Assembly (NCBI GenBank): GCA_022605955.1
Contig: JAKCOZ010000604.1
Location: forward strand, 1-64,000
Direction of reading: 5' to 3'
Source: Rallus limicola
Lineage: Eukaryota > Chordata > Aves > Gruiformes > Rallidae
Length of the DNA: 64,000 bases
Shown here: positions 50,201-61,686 of the stretch, in pieces
Numbering within the stretch: position 1 is the stretch's first letter
Layout of the letters: each line of letters begins with the position of its first letter
The notes under the pieces: generated by a model
Told to the model about the DNA's origin: nothing
Databases searched by the model: none
The model's input: the letters and a program-made list of their open reading frames with translations, nothing else
Translations under genes and position numbers: made by a program

Positions 50201-53200
50201 TCAGCCTTTTCCTTTGCCTGGAAAGAGGGAACATGCCTGGAACCTCCTACGGTGCTTTTCTCGGCCCTAGCAGACTGCAGTTCAAAACATGCTAAACGTC
50301 CAGCAATAACTCCCAAAGTAAAGAAGCTAGGCCTGAAAGGCATAGCTTGTCTGAAACCTCCTAACAGGACACACGAGCAGACCCTGTCACTTTGGCTCTC
50401 AGCCTTTTCCTTTGCCTGGAAAGAGGGAACATGCCTGGAACCTCCTACGGTGCTTTTCTCGGCCCTAGCAGACTGCAGTTCAAAACATGCTAAACGTCCA
50501 GCAATAACTCCCAAAGTAAAGAAGCTAGGCCTGAAAGGCATAGCTTGTCTGAAACCTCCTGACAGGACACACGAGCAGACCCTGTCACTTTGGCTCTCAG
50601 CCTTTTCCTTTGCCTGGAAAGAGGGAACATGCCTGGAACCTCCTACGGTGCTTTTCTCGGCCCTAGCAGACTGCAGTTCAAAACATGCTAAACGTCCAGC
50701 AATAACTCCCAAAGTAAAGAAGCGAGGCCTGAAAGGCATAGCTTGTCTGAAACCTCCTAACAGGACACACGAGCAGACCCTGTCACTTTGGCTCTCAGCC
50801 TTTTCCTTTGCCTGGAAAGAGGGAACATGCCTGGAACCTCCTACGGTGCTTTTCTCGGCCCTAGCAGACTGCAGTTCAAAACATGCTAAACGTCCAGCAA
50901 TAACTCCCAAAGTAAAGAAGCTAGGCCTGAAAGGCATAGCTTGTCTGAAACCTCCTGACAGGACACACGAGCAGACCCTGTCACTTTGGCTCTCAGCCTT
51001 TTCCTTTGCCTGGAAAGAGGGAACATGCCTGGAACCTCCTACGGTGCTTTTCTCGGCCCTAGCAGACTGCAGTTCAAAACATGCTAAACGTCCAGCAATA
51101 ACTCCCAAAGTAAAGAAGCTAGGCCTGAAAGGCATAGCTCGTCTGAAACCTCCTAACAGGACACACGAGCAGACCCTGTCACTTTGGCTCTCAGCCTTTT
51201 CCTTTGCCTGGAAAGAGGGAACATGCCTGGAACCTCCTACGGTGCTTTTCTCGGCCCTAGCAGACTGCAGTTCAAAACATGCTAAACGTCCAGCAATAAC
51301 TTCCAAAGTAAAGAAGCTAGGCCTGAAAGGCATAGCTTGTCTGAAACCTCCTAACAGGACACACGAGCAGACCCTGTCACTTTGGCTCTCAGCCTTTTCC
51401 TTTGCCTGGAAAGAGGGAACATGCCTGGAACCTCCTACGGTGCTTTTCTCGGCCCTAGCAGACTGCAGTTCAAAACATGCTAAACGTCCAGCAATAACTC
51501 CCAAAGTAAAGAAGCTAGGCCTGAAAGGCATAGCTTGTCTGAAACCTCCTAACAGGACACACGAGCAGACCCTGTCACTTTGGCTCTCAGCCTTTTCCTT
51601 TGCCTGGAAAGAGGGAACATGCCTGGAACCTCCTACGGTGCTTTTCTCGGCCCTAGCAGACTGCAGTTCAAAACATGCTAAACGTCCAGCAATAACTCCC
51701 AAAGTAAAGAAGCTAGGCCTGAAAGGCATAGCTTGTCTGAAACCTCCTAACAGGACACACGAGCAGACCCTGTCACTTTGGCTCTCAGCCTTTTCCTTTG
51801 CCTGGAAAGAGGGAACATGCCTGGAACCTCCTACGGTGCTTTTCTCGGCCCTAGCAGACTGCAGTTCAAAACATGCTAAACGTCCAGCAATAACTCCCAA
51901 AGTAAAGAAGCTAGGCCTGAAAGGCATAGCTTGTCTGAAACCTCCTGACAGGACACACGAGCAGACCCTGTCACTTTGGCTCTCAGCCTTTTCCTTTGCC
52001 TGGAAAGAGGGAACATGCCTGGAACCTCCTACGGTGCTTTTCTCGGCCCTAGCAGACTGCAGTTCAAAACATGCTAAACGTCCAGCAATAACTCCCAAAG
52101 TAAAGAAGCTAGGCCTGAAAGGCATAGCTTGTCTGAAACCTCCTAACAGGACACACGAGCAGACCCTGTCACTTTGGCTCTCAGCCTTTTCCTTTGCCTG
52201 GAAAGAGGGAACATGCCTGGAACCTCCTACGGTGCTTTTCTCGGCCCTAGCAGACTGCAGTTCAAAACATGCTAAACGTCCAGCAATAACTCCCAAAGGA
52301 AAGAAGCTAGGCCTGAAAGGCATAGCTCGTCTGAAACCTCCTAACAGGACACACGAGCAGACCCTGTCACTTTGGCTCTCAGCCTTTTCCTTTGCCTGGA
52401 AAGAGGGAACATGCCTGGAACCTCCTACGGTGCTTTTCTCGGCCCTAGCAGACTGCAGTTCAAAACATGCTAAACGTCCAGCAATAACTCCCAAAGTAAA
52501 GAAGCTAGGCCTGAAAGGCATAGCTTGTCTGAAACCTCCTAACAGGACACACGAGCAGACCCTGTCACTTTGGCTCTCAGCCTTTTCCTTTGCCTGGAAA
52601 GAGGGAACATGCCTGGAACCTCCTACGGTGCTTTTCTCGGCCCTAGCAGACTGCAGTTCAAAACATGCTAAACGTCCAGCAATAACTCCCAAAGTAAAGA
52701 AGCTAGGCCTGAAAGGCATAGCTTGTCTGAAACCTCCTAACAGGACACACGAGCAGACCCTGTCACTTTGGCTCTCAGCCTTTTCCTTTGCCTGGAAAGA
52801 GGGAACATGCCTGGAACCTCCTACGGTGCTTTTCTCGGCCCTAGCAGACTGCAGTTCAAAACATGCTAAACGTCCAGCAATAACTCCCAAAGGAAAGAAG
52901 CTAGGCCTGAAAGGCATAGCTTGTCTGAAACCTCCTAACAGGACACACGAGCAGACCCTGTCACTTTGGCTCTCAGCCTTTTCCTTTGCCTGGAAAGAGG
53001 GAACATGCCTGGAACCTCCTACGGTGCTTTTCTCGGCCCTAGCAGACTGCAGTTCAAAACATGCTAAACGTCCAGCAATAACTCCAAAAGTAAAGAAGCT
53101 AGGCCTGAAAGGCATAGCTTGTCTGAAACCTCCTGACAGGACACACGAGCAGACCCTGTCACTTTGGCTCTCAGCCTTTTCCTTTGCCTGGAAAGAGGGA

Positions 53201-54954
53201 ACATGCCTGGAACCTCCTACGGTGCTTTTCTCGGCCCTAGCAGACTGCAGTTCAAAACATGCTAAACGTCCAGCAATAACTCCAAAAGTAAAGAAGCTAG
53301 GCCTGAAAGGCATAGCTTGTCTGAAACCTCCTGACAGGACACACGAGCAGACCCTGTCACTTTGGCTCTCAGCCTTTTCCTTTGCCTGGAAAGAGGGAAC
53401 ATGCCTGGAACCTCCTATGGTGCTTTTCTCGGCCCTAGCAGACTGCAGTTCAAAACATGCTAAACGTCCAGCAATAACTCCCAAAGTAAAGAAGCTAGGC
53501 CTGAAAGGCATAGCTCGTCTGAAACCTCCTAACAGGACACACGAGCTGACCCTGTCACTTTGGCTCTCAGCCTTTTTCTTTGCCTTGAAAGAGGGAACAT
53601 GCCTGGAACCTCCTACGGTGCTTTTCTCGGCCCTAGCAGACTGCAGTTCAAAACATGCTAAACGTCCAGCAATAACTCCCAAAGTAAAGAAGCTAGGCCT
53701 GAAAGGCATAGCTTGTCTGAAACCTCCTAACAGGACACACGAGCAGACCCTGTCACTTTGGCTCTCAGCCTTTTCCTTTGCCTGGAAAGAGGGAACATGC
53801 CTGGAACCTCCTACGGTGCTTTTCTCGGCCCTAGCAGACTGCAGTTCAAAACATGCTAAACGTCCAGCAATAACTCCCAAAGTAAAGAAGCTAGGCCTGA
53901 AAGGCATAGCTCGTCTGAAACCTCCTAACAGGACACACGAGCAGACCCTGTCACTTTGGCTCTCAGCCTTTTCCTTTGCCTGGAAAGAGGGAACATGCCT
54001 GGAACCTCCTACGGTGCTTTTCTCGGCCCTAGCAGACTGCAGTTCAAAACATGCTAAACGTCCAGCAATAACTCCCAAAGTAAAGAAGCTAGGCCTGAAA
54101 GGCATAGCTTGTCTGAAACCTCCTAACAGGACACACGAGCAGACCCTGTCACTTTGGCTCTCAGCCTTTTCCTTTGCCTGGAAAGAGGGAACATGCCTGG
54201 AACCTCCTACGGTGCTTTTCTCGGCCCTAGCAGACTGCAGTTCAAAACATGCTAAACGTCCAGCAATAACTCCCAAAGTAAAGAAGCTAGGCCTGAAAGG
54301 CATAGCTTGTCTGAAACCTCCTAACAGGACACACGAGCAGACCCTGTCACTTTGGCTCTCAGCCTTTTCCTTTGCCTGGAAAGAGGGAACATGCCTGGAA
54401 CCTCCTACGGTGCTTTTCTCGGCCCTAGCAGACTGCAGTTCAAAACATGCTAAACGTCCAGCAATAACTCCCAAAGTAAAGAAGCTAGGCCTGAAAGGCA
54501 TAGCTTGTCTGAAACCTCCTAACAGGACACACGAGCAGACCCTGTCACTTTGGCTCTCAGCCTTTTCCTTTGCCTGGAAAGAGGGAACATGCCTGGAACC
54601 TCCTACGGTGCTTTTCTCGGCCCTAGCAGACTGCAGTTCAAAACATGCTAAACGTCCAGCAATAACTCCAAAAGTAAAGAAGCTAGGCCTGAAAGGCATA
54701 GCTTGTCTGAAACCTCCTGACAGGACACACGAGCAGACCCTGTCACTTTGGCTCTCAGCCTTTTCCTTTGCCTGGAAAGAGGGAACATGCCTGGAACCTC
54801 CTACGGTGCTTTTCTCGGCCCTAGCAGACTGCAGTTCAAAACATGCTAAACGTCCAGCAATAACTCCCAAAGTAAAGAAGCTAGGCCTGAAAGGCATAGA
54901 TTGTCTGAAACCTCCTGACAGGACACACGAGCATACCCTGTCACTTTGGCTCTA
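47233..54954. repeat. Marker-delimited block of 39 monomers (7,722 bp)
   Basis: Lies between phase 195 A at 47232 and 54954, exactly 39 x 198. A series of 114G with C143, 107T, plain, plain, 158G recurs, giving about 6-monomer periodicity. A doubly changed monomer (CAGGTCACAAC; phases 76 G and 80 C) occurs at 47707 and 50083, exactly 12 monomers apart. Phase 123 G occurs at 47952 and 50724. The block ends with a distinctive series: phase 174 T (53547) with 6T/15T, then later a monomer with 141A, 175T and 195A. Confidence 0.75.
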
Positions 54955-57900
54955 AGCCTTTTCCTTTGCCTGGAAAGAGGGAACATGCCTGGAACCTCCT
55001 ACGGTGTTTTTCTCGGCCCTAGCAGACTGCAGTTCAAAACATGCTAAACGTCCAGCAATAACTCCCAAAGTAAAGAAGCTAGGCCTGAAAGGCATAGCTT
55101 GTCTGAAACCTCCTAACAGGACACACGAGCAGACCCTGTCACTTTGGCTCTCAGCCTTTTCCTTTGCCTGGAAAGAGGGAACATGCCTGGAACCTCCTAC
55201 GGTGCTTTTCTCGGCCCTAGCAGACTGCAGTTCAAAACATGCTAAACGTCCAGCAATAACTCCCAAAATAAAGAAGCTAGGCCTGAAAGGCATAGCTTGT
55301 CTGAAACCTCCTAACAGGACACACGAGCAGACCCTGTCACTTTGGCTCTCAGCCTTTTCCTTTGCCTGGAAAGAGGGAACATGCCTGGAACCTCCTACGG
55401 TGCTTTTCTCGGCCCTAGCAGACTGCAGTTCAAAACATGCTAAACGTCCAGCAATAACTCCCAAAGGAAAGAAGCTAGGCCTGAAAGGCATAGCTCGTCT
55501 GAAACCTCCTAACAGGACACACGAGCAGACCCTGTCACTTTGGCTCTCAGCCTTTTCCTTTGCCTGGAAAGAGGGAACATGCCTGGAACCTCCTACGGTG
55601 CTTTTCTCGGCCCTAGCAGACTGCAGTTCAAAACATGCTAAACGTCCAGCAATAACTTCCAAAGTAAAGAAGCTAGGCCTGAAAGGCATAGCTTGTCTGA
55701 AACCTCCTAACAGGACACACGAGCAGACCCTGTCACTTTGGCTCTCAGCCTTTTCCTTTGCCTGGAAAGAGGGAACATGCCTGGAACCTCCTACGGTGCT
55801 TTTCTCGGCCCTAGCAGACTGCAGTTCAAAACATGCTAAACGTCCAGCAATAACTCCCAAAGTAAAGAAGCTAGGCCTGAAAGGCATAGCTTGTCTGAAA
55901 CCTCCTAACAGGACACACGAGCAGACCCTGTCACTTTGGCTCTCAGCCTTTTCCTTTGCCTGGAAAGAGGGAACATGCCTGGAACCTCCTACGGTGCTTT
56001 TCTCGGCCCTAGCAGACTGCAGTTCAAAACATGCTAAACGTCCAGCAATAACTCCCAAAGTAAAGAAGCTAGGCCTGAAAGGCATAGCTTGTCTGAAACC
56101 TCCTAACAGGACACACGAGCAGACCCTGTCACTTTGGCTCTCAGCCTTTTCCTTTGCCTGGAAAGAGGGAACATGCCTGGAACCTCCTACGGTGCTTTTC
56201 TCGGCCCTAGCAGACTGCAGTTCAAAACATGCTAAACGTCCAGCAATAACTCCAAAAGTAAAGAAGCTAGGCCTGAAAGGCATAGCTTGTCTGAAACCTC
56301 CTGACAGGACACACGAGCAGACCCTGTCACTTTGGCTCTCAGCCTTTTCCTTTGCCTGGAAAGAGGGAACATGCCTGGAACCTCCTACGGTGCTTTTCTC
56401 GGCCCTAGCAGACTGCAGTTCAAAACATGCTAAACGTCCAGCAATAACTCCCAAAGTAAAGAAGCTAGGCCTGAAAGGCATAGCTCGTCTGAAACCTCCT
56501 AACAGGACACACGAGCTGACCCTGTCACTTTGGCTCTCAGCCTTTTTCTTTGCCTTGAAAGAGGGAACATGCCTGGAACCTCCTACGGTGCTTTTCTCGG
56601 CCCTAGCAGACTGCAGTTCAAAACATGCTAAACGTCCAGCAATAACTCCCAAAGTAAAGAAGCTAGGCCTGAAAGGCATAGCTTGTCTGAAACCTCCTAA
56701 CAGGACACACGAGCAGACCCTGTCACTTTGGCTCTCAGCCTTTTCCTTTGCCTGGAAAGAGGGAACATGCCTGGAACCTCCTACGGTGCTTTTCTCGGCC
56801 CTAGCAGACTGCAGTTCAAAACATGCTAAACGTCCAGCAATAACTCCCAAAGGAAAGAAGCTAGGCCTGAAAGGCATAGCTCGTCTGAAACCTCCTAACA
56901 GGACACACGAGCAGACCCTGTCACTTTGGCTCTCAGCCTTTTCCTTTGCCTGGAAAGAGGGAACATGCCTGGAACCTCCTACGGTGCTTTTCTCGGCCCT
57001 AGCAGACTGCAGTTCAAAACATGCTAAACGTCCAGCAATAACTCCCAAAGTAAAGAAGCTAGGCCTGAAAGGCATAGCTTGTCTGAAACCTCCTAACAGG
57101 ACACACGAGCAGACCCTGTCACTTTGGCTCTCAGCCTTTTCCTTTGCCTGGAAAGAGGGAACATGCCTGGAACCTCCTACGGTGCTTTTCTCGGCCCTAG
57201 CAGACTGCAGTTCAAAACATGCTAAACGTCCAGCAATAACTCCCAAAGTAAAGAAGCTAGGCCTGAAAGGCATAGCTTGTCTGAAACCTCCTAACAGGAC
57301 ACACGAGCAGACCCTGTCACTTTGGCTCTCAGCCTTTTCCTTTGCCTGGAAAGAGGGAACATGCCTGGAACCTCCTACGGTGCTTTTCTCGGCCCTAGCA
57401 GACTGCAGTTCAAAACATGCTAAACGTCCAGCAATAACTTCCAAAGTAAAGAAGCTAGGCCTGAAAGGCATAGCTTGTCTGAAACCTCCTAACAGGACAC
57501 ACGAGCAGACCCTGTCACTTTGGCTCTCAGCCTTTTCCTTTTCCTGGAAAGAGGGAACATGCCTGGAACCTCCTACGGTGCTTTTCTCGGCCCTAGCAGA
57601 CTGCAGTTCAAAACATGCTAAACGTCCAGCAATAACTCCCAAAGTAAAGAAGCTAGGCCTGAAAGGCATAGCTTGTCTGAAACCTCCTAACAGGACACAC
57701 GAGCAGACCCTGTCACTTTGGCTCTCAGCCTTTTCCTTTGCCTGGAAAGAGGGAACATGCCTGGAACCTCCTACGGTGCTTTTCTCGGCCCTAGCAGACT
57801 GCAGTTCAAAACATGCTAAACGTCCAGCAATAACTCCCAAAGTAAAGAAGCTAGGCCTGAAAGGCATAGCTTGTCTGAAACCTCCTAACAGGACACACGA

Positions 57901-58320
57901 GCAGACCCTGTCACTTTGGCTCTCAGCCTTTTCCTTTGCCTGGAAAGAGGGAACATGCCTGGAACCTCCTACGGTGCTTTTCTCGGCCCTAGCAGACTGC
58001 AGTTCAAAACATGCTAAACGTCCAGCAATAACTCCAAAAGTAAAGAAGCTAGGCCTGAAAGGCATAGCTTGTCTGAAACCTCCTGACAGGACACACGAGC
58101 AGACCCTGTCACTTTGGCTCTCAGCCTTTTCCTTTGCCTGGAAAGAGGGAACATGCCTGGAACCTCCTACGGTGCTTTTCTCGGCCCTAGCAGACTGCAG
58201 TTCAAAACATGCTAAACGTCCAGCAATAACTCCCAAAGTAAAGAAGCTAGGCCTGAAAGGCATAGATTGTCTGAAACCTCCTGACAGGACACACGAGCAT
58301 ACCCTGTCACTTTGGCTCTA
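54955..58320. repeat. 17-monomer block (3,366 bp), copy 1
   Basis: The first eight monomers form a module: phase 50 T (55007, GGTGTTTTT); phase 113 A (55268); 114G with C143; 107T; plain; plain; 109A with 158G; and C143 with 174T (56517) and 6T/15T. The remaining nine are plain, 114G/C143, plain, plain, 107T with phase 11 T, plain, plain, 109A/158G, and 158G with 141A, 175T and 195A (58320). Confidence 0.8.
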
Positions 58321-61300
58321 AGCCTTTTCCTTTGCCTGGAAAGAGGGAACATGCCTGGAACCTCCTACGGTGTTTTTCTCGGCCCTAGCAGACTGCAGTT
58401 CAAAACATGCTAAACGTCCAGAAATAACTCCCAAAGTAAAGAAGCTAGGCCTGAAAGGCATAGCTTGTCTGAAACCTCCTAACAGGACACACGAGCAGAC
58501 CCTGTCACTTTGGCTCTCAGCCTTTTCCTTTGCCTGGAAAGAGGGAACATGCCTGGAACCTCCTACGGTGCTTTTCTCGGCCCTAGCAGACTGCAGTTCA
58601 AAACATGCTAAACGTCCAGCAATAACTCCCAAAATAAAGAAGCTAGGCCTGAAAGGCATAGCTTGTCTGAAACCTCCTAACAGGACACACGAGCAGACCC
58701 TGTCACTTTGGCTCTCAGCCTTTTCCTTTGCCTGGAAAGAGGGAACATGCCTGGAACCTCCTACGGTGCTTTTCTCGGCCCTAGCAGACTGCAGTTCAAA
58801 ACATGCTAAACGTCCAGCAATAACTCCCAAAGGAAAGAAGCTAGGCCTGAAAGGAATAGCTCGTCTGAAACCTCCTAACAGGACACACGAGCAGACCCTG
58901 TCACTTTGGCTCTCAGCCTTTTCCTTTGCCTGGAAAGAGGGAACATGCCTGGAACCTCCTACGGTGCTTTTCTCGGCCCTAGCAGACTGCAGTTCAAAAC
59001 ATGCTAAACGTCCAGCAATAACTTCCAAAGTAAAGAAGCTAGGCCTGAAAGGCATAGCTTGTCTGAAACCTCCTAACAGGACACACGAGCAGACCCTGTC
59101 ACTTTGGCTCTCAGCCTTTACCTTTGCCTGGAAAGAGGGAACATGCCTGGAACCTCCTACGGTGCTTTTCTCGGCCCTAGCAGACTGCAGTTCAAAACAT
59201 GCTAAACGTCCAGCAATAACTCCCAAAGTAAAGAAGCTAGGCCTGAAAGGCATAGCTTGTCTGAAACCTCCTAACAGGACACACGAGCAGACCCTGTCAC
59301 TTTGGCTCTCAGCCTTTTCCTTTGCCTGGAAAGAGGGAACATGCCTGGAACCTCCTACGGTGCTTTTCTCGGCCCTAGCAGACTGCAGTTCAAAACATGC
59401 TAAACGTCCAGCAATAACTCCCAAAGTAAAGAAGCTAGGCCTGAAAGGCATAGCTTGTCTGAAACCTCCTAACAGGACACACGAGCAGACCCTGTCACTT
59501 TGGCTCTCAGCCTTTTCCTTTGCCTGGAAAGAGGGAACATGCCTGGAACCTCCTACGGTGCTTTTCTCGGCCCTAGCAGACTGCAGTTCAAAACATGCTA
59601 AACGTCCAGCAATAACTCCAAAAGTAAAGAAGCTAGGCCTGAAAGGCATAGCTTGTCTGAAACCTCCTGACAGGACACACGAGCAGACCCTGTCACTTTG
59701 GCTCTCAGCCTTTTCCTTTGCCTGGAAAGAGGGAACATGCCTGGAACCTCCTACGGTGCTTTTCTCGGCCCTAGCAGACTGCAGTTCAAAACATGCTAAA
59801 CGTCCAGCAATAACTCCCAAAGTAAAGAAGCTAGGCCTGAAAGGCATAGCTCGTCTGAAACCTCCTAACAGGACACACGAGCAGACCCTGTCACTTTGGC
59901 TCTCAGCCTTTTCCTTTGCCTGGAAAGAGGGAACATGCCTGGAACCTCCTACGGTGCTTTTCTCGGCCCTAGCAGACTGCAGTTCAAAACATGCTAAACG
60001 TCCAGCAATAACTCCCAAAGTAAAGAAGCTAGGCCTGAAAGGCATAGCTTGTCTGAAACCTCCTAACAGGACACACGAGCAGACCCTGTCACTTTGGCTC
60101 TCAGCCTTTTCCTTTGCCTGGAAAGAGGGAACATGCCTGGAACCTCCTACGGTGCTTTTCTCGGCCCTAGCAGACTGCAGTTCAAAACATGCTAAACGTC
60201 CAGCAATAACTTCCAAAGTAAAGAAGCTAGGCCTGAAAGGCATAGCTTGTCTGAAACCTCCTAACAGGACACACGAGCAGACCCTGTCACTTTGGCTCTC
60301 AGCCTTTTCCTTTGCCTGGAAAGAGGGAACATGCCTGGAACCTCCTACGGTGCTTTTCTCGGCCCTAGCAGACTGCAGTTCAAAACATGCTAAACGTCCA
60401 GCAATAACTCCCAAAGTAAAGAAGCTAGGCCTGAAAGGCATAGCTTGTCTGAAACCTCCTAACAGGACACACGAGCAGACCCTGTCACTTTGGCTCTCAG
60501 CCTTTTCCTTTGCCTGGAAAGAGGGAACATGCCTGGAACCTCCTACGGTGCTTTTCTCGGCCCTAGCAGACTGCAGTTCAAAACATGCTAAACGTCCAGC
60601 AATAACTCCCAAAGTAAAGAAGCTAGGCCTGAAAGGCATAGCTCGTCTGAAACCTCCTAACAGGACACACGAGCAGACCCTGTCACTTTGGCTCTCAGCC
60701 TTTTCCTTTGCCTGGAAAGAGGGAACATGCCTGGAACCTCCTACGGTGCTTTTCTCGGCCCTAGCAGACTGCAGTTCAAAACATGCTAAACGTCCAGCAA
60801 TAACTCCCAAAGTAAAGAAGCTAGGCCTGAAAGGCATAGCTTGTCTGAAACCTCCTAACAGGACACACGAGCAGACCCTGTCACTTTGGCTCTCAGCCTT
60901 TTCCTTTGCCTGGAAAGAGGGAACATGCCTGGAACCTCCTACGGTGCTTTTCTCGGCCCTAGCAGACTGCAGTTCAAAACATGCTAAACGTCCAGCAATA
61001 ACTCCCAAAGTAAAGAAGCTAGGCCTGAAAGGCATAGCTTGTCTGAAACCTCCTAACAGGACACACGAGCAGACCCTGTCACTTTGGCTCTCAGCCTTTT
61101 CCTTTGCCTGGAAAGAGGGAACATGCCTGGAACCTCCTACGGTGCTTTTCTCGGCCCTAGCAGACTGCAGTTCAAAACATGCTAAACGTCCAGCAATAAC
61201 TCCCAAAGGAAAGAAGCTAGGCCTGAAAGGCATAGCTTGTCTGAAACCTCCTAACAGGACACACGAGCAGACCCTGTCACTTTGGCTCTCAGCCTTTTCC

Positions 61301-61686
61301 TTTGCCTGGAAAGAGGGAACATGCCTGGAACCTCCTACGGTGCTTTTCTCCGCCCTAGCAGACTGCAGTTCAAAACATGCTAAACGTCCAGCAATAACTC
61401 CCAAAGTAAAGAAGCTAGGCCTGAAAGGCATAGCTTGTCTGAAACCTCCTAACAGGACACACGAGCAGACCCTGTCACTTTGGCTCTCAGCCTTTTCCTT
61501 TGCCTGGAAAGAGGGAACATGCCTGGAACCTCCTACGGTGCTTTTCTCGGCCCTAGCAGACTGCAGTTCAAAACATGCTAAACGTCCAGCAATAACTCCC
61601 AAAGTAAAGAAGCTAGGCCTGAAAGGCATAGCTTGTCTGAAACCTCCTGACAGGACACACGAGCAGACCCTGTCACTTTGGCTCTC
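58321..61686. repeat. 17-monomer block (3,366 bp), copy 2
   Basis: The eight-monomer module returns exactly 3,366 bp on: phase 50 T at 58373, phase 113 A at 58634. The eighth monomer lacks 174T and 6T/15T (59883 is A). The other nine monomers follow a different order from copy 1 (plain, 107T, plain, C143, plain, plain, 114G, plain, 158G). The terminal 141A/175T/195A monomer is missing (61686 is C). The length is kept although about half the content differs. Confidence 0.75.

Noticed and set aside
47230..54897. Equally long reverse-strand open frames (e.g. 47230-54897, 19003-24888), beginning at ATG
   Set aside because: They cover the same DNA as the forward frames and have the same periodic origin. 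A AGGAGG string lies 13 bases upstream of that ATG in each monomer and looks like a ribosome binding site. The spacing is too long, it recurs every 198 bp, and the array is eukaryotic in character.
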